A stretch of 64,000 nt of DNA, taken from assembly GCA_963662175.1 (NCBI GenBank), contig OY759219.1:44260675-44324674 (forward strand), in the 5' to 3' direction. The notes beneath the pieces are model-generated. The model was not told where the DNA came from. It searched no databases and saw only the letters and a list, made by a program, of their open reading frames with translations. The DNA comes from Aradus depressus. Its lineage: Eukaryota; Arthropoda; Insecta; Hemiptera; Aradidae. A program made the translations under genes and the position numbers. Of this stretch, positions 45,171 to 58,100 are shown piece by piece. Position 1 is the stretch's first letter, and every line of letters starts with the position of its first letter.

Positions 45171-47055
45171 ACTAGCTGACCCGACCGACGTCGTTCTGTC
45201 AAAAGCTATTGGACTGGATTTTTTTATTTTTTCCACTTGGAACCACAGCAAGTTTCTACTTAAGAACGCCGGGCACCTTAGATAGTATGCGCCTTGCAAC
45301 TCCGTGCAACCTATTAAGTTCTTAGGACCACTGGGCAACACAGATAGTATGTAGTTAGGAACGCTGGGTACCGCAGCTAGTATGTGCCTTGCAACAGCGG
45401 ATGCCCTAGTTATTTTGTGCTTAAGAACGCTGGTGAGAGCTATTATTTACCGTGCAACGGTGCACCTTCAAGGTAATACATGCTTAGGAAACCCACCCTA
45501 TTAAAATTAGGGCTATTTCCCATCTTTAAGAAAGCTCCATGTGAGATTCATTCAGCATTAATGCACCCCCGCCCCTCCCGTCGAAAAGGGTCTCAATCAA
45601 TTTTTAAATATTGCTTTTGAAAATACTATTTAGGTATATGCATGCCCTCCCCATACCCCCCTCCCGTTGACAATTTTGAGACGTCACATGTCCTTTTTTT
45701 GTTTTTGTCATTTTGTCACATGTGAAATTCCATGACATTCCGATCATCCGTTAAAGACCTATCATTATCTTTATATGTAGGCCTACCCCCACAACCACCC
45801 TCCCATTCAAAATTTTGAGATGTCACGTACCGTATTTTTCAATTTGGCCTTTAAGAATACTACATGTCAAATTCCATGACAATCCGATCATCCGTTAAAG
45901 ACCTATCACTATCTTTATATGTACGCCTACCCCCACAACCCCCCCTCCCGTTCAAAATTTTGAGATGTCACGTACCGTATTTTTCAATTTGGCCTTTAAG
46001 AATACTACATGTCAAATTTCGTGACAATCCGACTAACCGTTAATGAGCTAGGACTATATTTATACTTGGGCCCCCCCCATAACCCCCCCTCCTGTTCAAA
46101 ATTTTGAGATGTCACGTAGCGTATTTTTCAATTTGGCCTTTAAGCATACTACATGTCTAATTCCATGACATTCCGAACATCCGTTAAAGACCTATCACTA
46201 TCTTTATATGTAGGCCTACCCCCACAACCCCCCCTCCCGTTCACAATTTTTAGATGTCATGTACCGTATTTTTCAATTTGGCCTTTAAGAATACTACATG
46301 TGAAATTCCATGTCAATCGGATCATCCGTTAAAGACCTATCACTATCTTTATATTAGGCCTAACCCCCCCCCCCCCCCTCCCATTCAAATTTTGAGACTT
46401 CACACATCCTTTTTTTAAATTTGGATTTTTAGAATACTACATGTGGAATTCCATGACAATCCGACTATTAGTTAATGAGTTACCGGTATCTTTATACTAA
46501 GGCCTACCTCCACAACCCCCGCTCCCGTGCAAAATTTAGCCAATCATTTTTATTATATAGATGTAGATATGTAAAAACTGAATAAAACGAAACAGTAAGT
46601 AGATGACAAAGATGACAACCAAAGATAAATCGAGGAACTTGCCAGAAGCGAAGATTTAAAAACAATCAAGGAAACAAAACGCACTAAAAACTGATAACAC
46701 GCACTAAAAACTGAATAAAACGAAACAGTAAGAGTTGTAATTACGTTTTATTCAGCCAAGAAAATAACATGCTCTAAAAACTGAATAAAACGAAATGGTA
46801 AGTAAATGATTTTAGGGTGTCTGAGATCGATTCACTTGATCGATTCATTGTTCACATCGATTATTACGATCCCAAACATCGATTCTTCGATTAATCTATC
46901 TCAGATCGCTATCCCTAGAATTAACAGCTAAGAACTCTTCATAAGAACCTTCCTCGGACTTCAACGAATATTTGAAAAAAAAAATTAGCCGAATTGGTCC
47001 AGCCGTTCTCGAGTTTTGCGCTTAGCAAAATTTAGCACTCATTTTTATTATATAG
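45171..47055 (+). repeat. ACTAG-headed repeat, tandem copy 2 (1885 bp)
   Basis: Same head and tail as copy 1; the last 495 bp looks identical to the end of copy 1. It is 171 bp shorter because it has lost internal units near 45700. It joins copy 1 and the partial copy 3 with no spacer at TTATATAG/ACTAGCTG. Confidence 0.85.
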
Positions 47056-47263
47056 ACTAGCTGACCCGACCGACGTCGTTCTGTCAAAAGCTATTGGACT
47101 GGATTTTTTAATTTTTTCCACTTGGAACCACAGCAAGTTTCTACTTAAGAACGCCGGGCACCTTAGATAGTATGCGCCTTGCAACTCCGTGCAACCTATT
47201 AAGTTCTTAGGACCACTGGGCAACACAGATAGTATGTAGTTAGGAACGCTGGGTACCGCAGCT
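47056..47263 (+). repeat. ACTAG-headed repeat, partial copy 3
   Basis: The first about 208 bp of the unit, nearly the same as copy 2, broken after GGTACCGCAGCT at 47263. Confidence 0.85.
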
Positions 47264-47367
47264 GACCTTATCCCTGCCGACACCGGAATATTTAAACTTT
47301 CTACATCACTCTCGACACTTGCTTCCTCAAATTGCTCAATATCCTCAAAAACTAATTGTTTATCCAT
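47264..47367 (-). pseudogene. truncated acidic ORF start, cut by the repeat
   Basis: On the minus strand ATG at 47367 opens MDKQLVFEDIEQFEEASVES then DVESLNIPVSAGIRS. At 47263 the frame runs into the ACTAG repeat and continues for 76 repeat-derived residues to 47032. The acidic start resembles the N-termini of some DNA-transposon proteins only in composition, so I cannot assign it. The unique part ends exactly at the repeat junction, so it is probably a cut gene or element ORF. Confidence 0.4.
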
Positions 47368-48147
47368 ATTGAAAAGGATTTTAAAAAATTACTAATAATT
47401 AACCAACTTACAAAAATGAAAATAAAATTTCAAAAATTAATTAATATAAAATATCAAAATGAAGTTTGTTCCCAGCTCTCCAAGTCAATTTTGGTTTAAA
47501 AATTTCGTCTTTCCTCTCTTGCTGAATAATAATGATTCTACCAAAATCTCCACACAAGGGCATGTCAAATTGTAATATACGAGGGGTTTCGTTTACTCTA
47601 CTGATTTAAAATATCCCCACAAGGAGGATGTCAAATTGTAATATTTGTAGGGTTGCGCGTCGCGGTTTTAATAAAAAAAATGATATATTTACTTTACTTT
47701 TTGTCTAAATTGCGGAGATTTTCTCAAAATGATTTATCTTTACTAATTTAAAATGTGTAAAGGATGCCAGACCGCCTATCTAATAGAACGATCATTTAAA
47801 TTTACTGATTTTAATATACAAATTGGATTTCTATAACCAAAGGCGAAAGATTCGTTCAGCGAAAAAGAGTTTTGAAAAACCAAATTGTCAAACCATGACT
47901 GACCTACGATGGCATGGGAAAGAAACTACTGAAAAATTAGCAACTCATATTTGAGATGAATATATTTACAAAGAAAATTAATAATTAAAATTAAAATATA
48001 ATATAAAATATAAACCTTATGGATAATGAAAGCTGTAGAGACAGGAGGTGGAGACTAATTGGATGTTCATTGGATGCCGGGTAGATCTGCGAGGGCTTTA
48101 GAGTGGAAGACGGACTGGCGGCTGGGCTCCTCCTCAACTTCTGGATC
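47368..48147. other. AT-rich, short duplicated phrase, no gene seen
   Basis: The phrase ATGTCAAATTGTAATAT occurs twice near 47562 and 47627, preceded each time by CCACA/CCCCACAAGG. No ORF is supported. Confidence 0.4.
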
Positions 48148-48345
48148 TCAATGGCTCATCTGGACTGGAGATTCCCTCGAAGGCTGCTGGATCTCAACTC
48201 CTGATCTGTCCATCTCCACCTCTAGACTAGAACTGTAGTCTTCGACTGGTGGATCTCGACTGAAAGATGAACTCCAGACTTGAAACTCTTGACGTGAGCT
48301 CTGCACTTCCCCCACTACTTCTCCTTCTTTCTTCTCCTCGGCCAT
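48148..48345 (-). CDS. small unassigned ORF, 65 residues
   Basis: ATG at 48345 in a GCCGAGATGG-like context read on the minus strand, MAEEKKEGEVVGEVQSSRQE, then FQVWSSSFSRDPPVEDYSSS and a stop at 48148. Acidic and serine-rich, no domain seen. The MAE start upstream of a broken sequence resembles retroelement gag starts such as 14246, but there is no other support. Confidence 0.25.
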   Translation of the reverse strand: MAEEKKEGEVVGEVQSSRQEFQVWSSSFSRDPPVEDYSSSLEVEMDRSGVEIQQPSRESPVQMSH

Positions 48346-48910
48346 TTCGGAATTTCCGCGGTTCCTCCTCCAATTTGATCTATGTCAACTTTATGTTGAC
48401 AGTTCAGCTAACTTTATAGGCCACTAACAGCGGGCTTGGAGCTCTAATCCGGTTCCTGATTGTAGCCAGATTGTAAAATCCTGGTAACTATCTCTCCAGG
48501 TAGTTGATGGATGTACAAAGGTCACCTTTTCGCTACCCCCTGATACCTGTCTCCAGCCTCCAAACTTAAGGGTTTATTTCTTACTTATATACATATTATT
48601 TATTTACGTTACATTTTAAAAATACATTTATATTTAGATCCAGTCGCAAATCCATTACACTACAGTTTTTGAAACATTAATGTTTATTATGAAAAATACA
48701 AAATGTTTCCGCTTAACAATACTAGTCATGATTATGATACCAGGACGAAAAAATATTTTCGAATAACGAAAGCTAGCTACTCTCTTTTGAAAAATGATAA
48801 CTCGTAAAATAATTAATTTTTTTAAATAGCCTTCCCCATTTTTTGAAAACAATAGAAACAATAAAAAAAAAAATACTTCAACTAGAAATGTTTATGATAG
48901 GGGAAACCCT
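48346..48910. other. no gene seen
   Basis: Mixed composition, then AT-rich. A minus-strand phrase near 48470 (TACAATCTGGCTACAATCAG) could be an LTR end plus primer-binding site for an element starting at 48345, but no LTR pair was found. Confidence 0.3.
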
Positions 48911-49150
48911 CTATTCGGAAACTGATTTTTTCTCATTTTTCAAAAATAACAAACCAAACAATCTCCAAATCTCCCTGGACTTACTCTCAGTTGGTGAATT
49001 CCAAAAAACTTCGAATGTTTTGCCCGAAAATGTTTGTTGAACACATTGACTCGCCAGTGTATCTTCGGTAGCGAAACATCCTATTGTGATGCGGTTTTCT
49101 TCAATTTCTGATCGATTCTTAACTTCTCCTATACTTCGTACACAACAAAC
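48911..49150 (-). pseudogene. unassigned coding-like fragment
   Basis: A minus-strand frame of about 80 residues, including EENRITIGCFATEDTLASQC, VQQTFSGKTFEVFWNSPTES and REIWRLFGLLFLKNEKK, ends at 48911. Amino-acid composition looks protein-like. Upstream it runs into the G tract and satellite 2, so any original start is lost. Family unknown. Confidence 0.3.
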
Positions 49151-49162
49151 TACAGTTATGGA

Positions 49163-49188
49163 GGGGGGGGGGGGGGGGGGGGGGGGGG
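49163..49188. repeat. G26 homopolymer
   Basis: 26 consecutive G followed by AGGGG at the very edge of array 2, where the unit has GAGGAGGGG. Length in the assembly may be unreliable. Confidence 0.85.
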
Positions 49189-49199
49189 AGGGGATAAAG

Positions 49200-52100
49200 G
49201 AGGACCTCTCATAACATCCAATATAATGAATGTATCGACACGAAATTGTATATGTTGATCCAGGATAAGAACGATACATTTCAATATTCACCTGAATCGA
49301 ACAGAGGAGGGGTGCTCAAACCTCTCGTAACAACCAGTATAATGAGATACATCGACACGATATTGTATATGTCGATTAAGGGTAAGAACGACTCATTTCA
49401 ATATTCACCTGAATCAACCAGAGGAGGGGTGCTCAAACCTCTCATAACAACCAGTATAATGTGATATATCGACACGAAATTGTATATGTCGATTAAGGAT
49501 AAGAACGACACATTTCAATATTCACCTGAATCGAACAGAGGAGGGGTGCTCAAACCTCACATTACATCCAATATAATGAGATATATCGACACGAAATTGT
49601 ATATGTCGATTAAGGGTAAGAACGACACATTTCAATATTCACCTGAATCGACCAGAGGAGGGGTGCTCAAACCTCTCATAACAACCAGTATAATTTGATA
49701 TATCGACACGAAATTGTATATGTCGACTAAGGGTAAGAACGACACATTTCAATATTCACCTGAATCGAACAGAGGAGGGATGCTCAAACCTCTCATTACA
49801 TCCAATATAATGAGATATATCGACACGAAATTGTATATGTTGATCCAGGATAAGAACGATACATTTCAATATTCACCTGAAACGACCAGAGGAGGGGTGC
49901 TCAAACCTCTCATTACATCCAATATAATGAGATATATCGACACGAAATTGTATATGTCGATTAAGGGTAAGAACGACACATTTCAATATTCACCTGAATC
50001 GACCAGAGGAGGGGTGCTCAAACCTCTCATAACAACCAGTATAATTTGATATATCGACACGAAATTGTATATGTCGACTAAGGGTAAGAACGACACATTT
50101 CAATATTCACCTGAATCGAACAGAGAAGGGATGCTCAAACCTCTCATTACATCCAATATAATGAGATAAATCGACACGAAATTGTATATGTTGATCCAGG
50201 ATAAGAACGATACATTTCAATATTCACCTGAATCGAACAGAGGAGGGGTGCTCAAACCTCTCATTACATCCAATATAATGAGATATATCGACACGAAATT
50301 GTATATGTTGATCCAGGATAAGAACAATACATTTAAATATTCACCTGAATCGAACAGAGGAGGGGTGCTCAAACCTCTCATAACAACCAGTATAAGGTGA
50401 TATATCGACACGAAATTGTATATGTTGATCCAGGATAAGAACGATACATTTCAATATTCACCTGAATCGAACAGAGGAGGGGTGCTCAAACCTCTCATTA
50501 CATCCAATATAATGAGATATATCGACACGAAATTGTATATGTTGATCCAGGATAAGAACGATACATTTCAATATTCACCTGAATCGAACAGAGGAGGGGT
50601 GCTCAAACCTCTCATTACATCCAATATAATGAGATATATCGACACGAAATTGTATATGTTGATCCAGGATAAGAACGACACATTTCAATATTCACCTGAA
50701 TCGAACAGAGAACGGGTGCTCAAACCTCACCTAACATTCACAAGAATGAATATAACGACACGAAATTGTATATGTCGATTAAGGGTAAGAACGACACTTT
50801 TCAATATTCACCTGAATCGAACAGAGAACGGGTGCTCAAACCTCACTTAACATTCACTATAATGAATATAACGACACGAAATTGTATGTCGATTAAGGGT
50901 AAGAACGACACTTTTCAATATTCACCTGAATAGACCAGAGGAGGAGTGCTCAAACCTCTCATAACAACCAGTATAATGTGATATATCGATACGAAATTGT
51001 ATATGTCGATTAAGGATAAGAACGAGACATTTCAATATTCACCTGAATCGAACAGTGGAGGGGTGCTCAAACCTCTCATTACATCCATTATAATGAGATA
51101 TATCGACACGAAATTGTATATGTTGATCCAGGATAAGAACGATACATTTCAATATTCACCTGAATCGAACAGAGGAGGGGTGCTCAAACCTCTCATAACA
51201 ACCAGTATAATGCGATATATCGACACGAAATTGTATATGTTGATCCAAGATAAGAACGATACATTTCAATATTCACCTGAATCGAACAGAGAACGGGTGC
51301 TCAAACCTCTCATTACATCCAATATAATGAGATATATCGACACGAAATTGTATATGTTGATCCAGGATAAGAACGACACATTTCAATATTCACCTGAATC
51401 GAACATAGGAGGGGTGCTCAAACCTCTCATAACAACCAATATAATGAGATATATCGACACGAAATTGTATATGTTGATCCAGGATAAGAACGACACATTT
51501 CAATATTCACCTGAATCGAACAGAGGAGGGGTGCTCAAACCTCTCATTACATCCAATAAAATGAGATATATCGACACGAAATTGTATATGTTGATCCAGG
51601 ATAAGAACAATACATTTCAATATTCACCTGAATCGAACAGAGGAGGGGTGCTCAAACCTCACATTACATCCAATATAATAAGATATATCGACACGAAATT
51701 GTATATGTCGATTAAGGGTAAGAACGACACATTTCAATATTCACCTGAATCGACCAGAGGAGGGGTGCTCAAACCTCACTTTACATTCACTATAATGAAT
51801 GTATCGACACGAAATTGTATATGTTGATCCAGGATAAGAACGATACATTTCAATATTCACCTGAATCGAACAGAGGAGGGGTGCTCAAACCTCTCATTAC
51901 ATCCAATATAATGAGATATATCGACACGAAATTGTATATGTTGATCCAGGATAAGAACGATACATTTCAATATTCACCTGAATCGAACAGAGGAGGGGTG
52001 CTCAAACCTCTCATTAGATCCAATATAATGAGATATATCGACACGAAATTGTATATGTTGATCCAGGATAAGAACAATACATTTCAATATTCACCTGAAT

Positions 52101-55100
52101 CGAACAGAGGAGGGGTGCTCAAACCTCTCATTACATCCAATATAATGAGATATATCGACACGAAATTGTATATGTTGATCCAGGATAAGAACGATACATT
52201 TCAATATCCACCTGAATCGAACAGAGGAGGGGTGCTCAAACCTCTCATAACAACCAGTATAATGCGATATATCGACACGAAATTGTATATGTTGATCCAA
52301 GATAAGAACGATACATTTCAATATTCACCTGAATCGAACAGAGAACGGGTGCTCAAACCTCTCATTACATCCAATATAATGAGATATATCGACACGAAAT
52401 TGTATATGTTGATCCAGGATAAGAACGACACATTTCAATATTCACCTGAATCGAACATAGGAGGGGTGCTCAAACCTCTCATAACAACCAATATAATGAG
52501 ATATATCGACACGAAATTGTATATGTTGATCCAGGATAAGAACGACACATTTCAATATTCACCTGAATCGAACAGAGGAGGGGTGCTCAAACCTCTCATT
52601 ACATCCAATAAAATGAGATATATCGACACGAAATTGTATATGTTGATCCAGGATAAGAACAATACATTTCAATATTCACCTGAATCGAACAGAGGAGGGG
52701 TGCTCAAACCTCACATTACATCCAATATAATAAGATATATCGACACGAAATTGTATATGTCGATTAAGGGTAAGAACGACACATTTCAATATTCACCTGA
52801 ATCGACCAGAGGAGGGGTGCTCAAACCTCACTTTACATTCACTATAATGAATGTATCGACACGAAATTGTATATGTTGATCCAGGATAAGAACGATACAT
52901 TTCAATATTCACCTGAATCGAACAGAGGAGGGGTGCTCAAACCTCTCATTACATCCAATATAATGAGATATATCGACACGAAATTGTATATGTTGATCCA
53001 GGATAAGAACGATACATTTCAATATTCACCTGAATCAAACAGAGGAGGGGTGCTCAAACCTCTCATTAGATCCAATATAATGAGATATATCGACACGAAA
53101 TTGTATATGTTGATCCAGGATAAGAACAATACATTTCAATAGTCACCTGAATCGAACAGAGGAGGGGTGCTCAAACCTCTCATTACATCCAATATAATGA
53201 GATATATCGACACGAAATTGTATATGTTGATCCAAGATAAGAACGACACTTTTCAATTATCACCTGAATAGACCAGAGGAGGGGTGCTCAAACCTCTCAT
53301 AACAACCAGTATAATGTGATATATCGATACGAAATTGTATATGTTGATCCAGGATAAGAACGACACATTCCAATATTCACCTGAATCGAACAGAGGAGGG
53401 GTGCTCAAACCTCTCATAACAACCAGTATAATGAGATATATCGACACGAAATTGTATATGTTGATCCAGGATAAGAACGACACATTTCAATATTCACCTG
53501 AATCGAACAGAGGAGGGGTGCTGAAACCTCTCATAACAACCAATATAATGAGATATATCGACACGAAATTGTATATGTTGATCCAGTATAAGAACGATAC
53601 ATCTCAATATTCACCTGAATCGAACAGAGGAGGGGTGCTCAAACCTCTCATTACATCCAATATAATGAGATATATCGACACGAAATTGTATATGTTGATC
53701 CAGGATAAGAACGATACATTTCAATATTCACCTGAATCGAACAGAGGTGGGGTGCTCAAACCTCTCATTACATCCAATATAATGAGATATATCGACACGA
53801 AATTGTATATGTTGATCCAGGATAAGAACGACACATTTCAATATTCACCTGAATCGAACATAGGAGGGGTGCTCAAACCTCTCATAACAACCAATATAAT
53901 GAGATATATCGACACGAAATTGTATATGTTGATCCAGGATAAGAACGACACATTTCAATATTCACCTGAATCGAACAGAGGAGGGGTGCTCAAACCTCTC
54001 ATTACATCCAATAAAATGAGATATATCGACACGAAATTGTATATGTTGATCCAGGATAAGAACAATACATTTCAATATTCACCTGAATCGAACAGAGGAG
54101 GGGTGCTCAAACCTCACATTACATCCAATATAATAAGATATATCGACACGAAATTGTATATGTCGATTAAGGGTAAGAACGACACATTTCAATATTCACC
54201 TGAATCGACCAGAGGAGGGGTGCTCAAACCTCACTTTACATTCACTATAATGAATGTATCGACACGAAATTGTATATGTTGATCCAGGATAAGAACGATA
54301 CATTTCAATATTCACCTGAATCGAACAGAGGAGGGGTGCTCAAACCTCTCATTACATCCAATATAATGAGATATATCGACACGAAATTGTATATGTTGAT
54401 CCAGGATAAGAACGATACATTTCAATATTCACCTGAATCGAACAGAGGAGGGGTGCTCAAACCTCTCATTACATCCAATATAATGAGATATATCGACACG
54501 AAATTGTATATGTTGATCCAGGATAAGAACAATACATTTCAATATTCACCTGAATCGAACAGAGGAGGGGTGCTCAAACCTCTCATTACATCCAATATAA
54601 TGAGATATATCGACACGAAATTGTATATGTTGATCCAGGATAAGAACGACACTTTTCAATATTCACCTGAATAGACCAGAGGAGGGGTGCTCAAACCTCT
54701 CATTACATCCAATATAATGAGATATATCGACACGAAATTGTATATGTTGATCCAGGATAAGAACGATACATTTCAATATTCACCTGAATCGAACAGAGGA
54801 GGGGTGCTCAAACCTCTCATTACATCCAATATAATGAGATATATCGACACGAAATTGTATATGTTGATCCAGGATAAGAACGATACATTTCAATATTCAC
54901 CTGAATCGAACAGAGGAGGGGTGCTCAAACCTCTCATTAGATCCAATATAATGAGATATATCGACACGAAATTGTATATGTTGATCCAGGATAAGAACAA
55001 TACATTTCAATATTCACCTGAATCGAACAGAGGAGGGGTGCTCAAACCTCTCATTACATCCAATATAATGAGATATATCGACACGAAATTGTATATGTTG

Positions 55101-58100
55101 ATCCAGGATAAGAACGATACATTTCAATATTCACCTGAATCGAACAGAGGAGGGGTGCTCAAACCTCTCATAACAACCAGTATAATGCGATATATCGACA
55201 CGAAATTGTATATGTTGATCCAAGATAAGAACGATACATTTCAATATTCACCTGAATCGAACAGAGAACGGGTGCTCAAACCTCTCATTACATCCAATAT
55301 AATGAGATATATCGACACGAAATTGTATATGTTGATCCAGGATAAGAACGACACATTTCAATATTCACCTGAATCGAACATAGGAGGGGTGCTCAAACCT
55401 CTCATAACAACCAATATAATGAGATATATCGACACGAAATTGTATATGTTGATCCAGGATAAGAACGACACATTTCAATATTCACCTGAATCGAACAGAG
55501 GAGGGGTGCTCAAACCTCTCATTACATCCAATAAAATGAGATATATCGACACGAAATTGTATATGTTGATCCAGGATAAGAACAATACATTTCAATATTC
55601 ACCTGAATCGAACAGAGGAGGGGTGCTCAAACCTCACATTACATCCAATATAATAAGATATATCGACACGAAATTGTATATGTCGATTAAGGGTAAGAAC
55701 GACACATTTCAATATTCACCTGAATCGACCAGAGGAGGGGTGCTCAAACCTCACTTTACATTCACTATAATGAATGTATCGACACGAAATTGTATATGTT
55801 GATCCAGGATAAGAACGATACATTTCAATATTCACCTGAATCGAACAGAGGAGGGGTGCTCAAACCTCTCATTACATCCAATATAATGAGATATATCGAC
55901 ACGAAATTGTATATGTTGATCCAGGATAAGAACGATACATTTCAATATTCACCTGAATCGAACAGAGGAGGGGTGCTCAAACCTCTCATTAGATCCAATA
56001 TAATGAGATATATCGACACGAAATTGTATATGTTGATCCAGGATAAGAACAATACATTTCAATAGTCACCTGAATCGAACAGAGGAGGGGTGCTCAAACC
56101 TCTCATTACATCCAATATAATGAGATATATCGACACGAAATTGTATATGTTGATCCAGGATAAGAACGACACTTTTCAATTATCACCTGAATAGACCAGA
56201 GGAGGGGTGCTCAAACCTCTCATAACAACCAGTATAATGTGATATATCGATACGAAATTGTATATGTTGATCCAGGATAAGAACGACACATTTCAATATT
56301 CACCTGAATCGAACAGAGGAGGGGTGCTCAAACCTCTCATTACATCCAATATAATGAGATATATCGACACGAAATTGTATATGTTGATCCAGGATAAGAA
56401 CGATACATTTCAATATTCACCTGAATCGAACAGAGGAGGGGTGCTCAAACCTCTCATAACAACCAGTATAATGCGATATATCGACACGAAATTGTATATG
56501 TTGATCCAAGATAAGAACGATACATTTCAATATTCACCTGAATCGAACAGAGAACGGGTGCTCAAACCTCTCATTACATCCAATATAATGAGATATATCG
56601 ACACGAAATTGTATATGTTGATCCAGGATAAGAACGACACATTTCAATATTCACCTGAATCGAACATAGGAGGGGTGCTCAAACCTCTCATAACAACCAA
56701 TATAATGAGATATATCGACACGAAATTGTATATGTTGATCCAGGATAAGAACGACACATTTCAATATTCACCTGAATCGAACAGAGGAGGGGTGCTCAAA
56801 CCTCTCATTACATCCAATAAAATGAGATATATCGACACGAAATTGTATATGTTGATCCAGGATAAGAACAATACATTTCAATATTCACCTGAATCGAACA
56901 GAGGAGGGGTGCTCAAACCTCACATTACATCCAATATAATAAGATATATCGACACGAAATTGTATATGTCGATTAAGGGTAAGAACGACACATTTCAATA
57001 TTCACCTGAATCGACCAGAGGAGGGGTGCTCAAACCTCACTTTACATTCACTATAATGAATGTATCGACACGAAATTGTATATGTTGATCCAGGATAAGA
57101 ACGACACTTTTCAATTATCACCTGAATAGACCAGAGGAGGGGTGCTCAAACCTCTCATAACAACCAGTATAATGTGATATATCGATACGAAATTGTATAT
57201 GTTGATCCAGGATAAGAACGACACATTTCAATATTCACCTGAATCGAACAGAGGAGGGGTGCTCAAACCTCTCATAACAACCAGTATAATGAGATATATC
57301 GACACGAAATTGTATATGTTGATCCAGGATAAGAACGACACATTTCAATATTCACCTGAATCGAACAGAGGAGGGGTGCTGAAACCTCTCATAACAACCA
57401 ATATAATGAGATATATCGACACGAAATTGTATATGTTGATCCAGTATAAGAACGATACATCTCAATATTCACCTGAATCGAACAGAGGAGGGGTGCTCAA
57501 ACCTCTCATTACATCCAATATAATGAGATATATCGACACGAAATTGTATATGTTGATCCAGGATAAGAACGATACATTTCAATATTCACCTGAATCGAAC
57601 AGAGGTGGGGTGCTCAAACCTCTCATTACATCCAATATAATGAGATATATCGACACGAAATTGTATATGTTGATCCAAGATAAGAACGATACATTTCAAT
57701 ATTCACCTGAATCGAACAGAGAACGGGTGCTCAAACCTCTCATTACATCCAATATAATGAGATATATCGACACGAAATTGTATATGTTGATCCAGGATAA
57801 GAACGACACATTTCAATATTCACCTGAATCGAACATAGGAGGGGTGCTCAAACCTCTCATAACAACCAATATAATGAGATATATCGACACGAAATTGTAT
57901 ATGTTGATCCAGGATAAGAACGACACATTTCAATATTCACCTGAATCGAACAGAGGAGGGGTGCTCAAACCTCTCATTACATCCAATATAATGAGATATA
58001 TCGACACGAAATTGTATATGTTGATCCAGGATAAGAACGATACATTTCAATATTCACCTGAATCGAACAGAGGAGGGGTGCTCAAACCTCTCATTACATC

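Noticed and set aside
43115..47263. Helitron
   Set aside because: No CTRR end with a hairpin and no Rep/helicase text; the ACTAG head and TTATATAG tail do not fit TC...CTRR ends.
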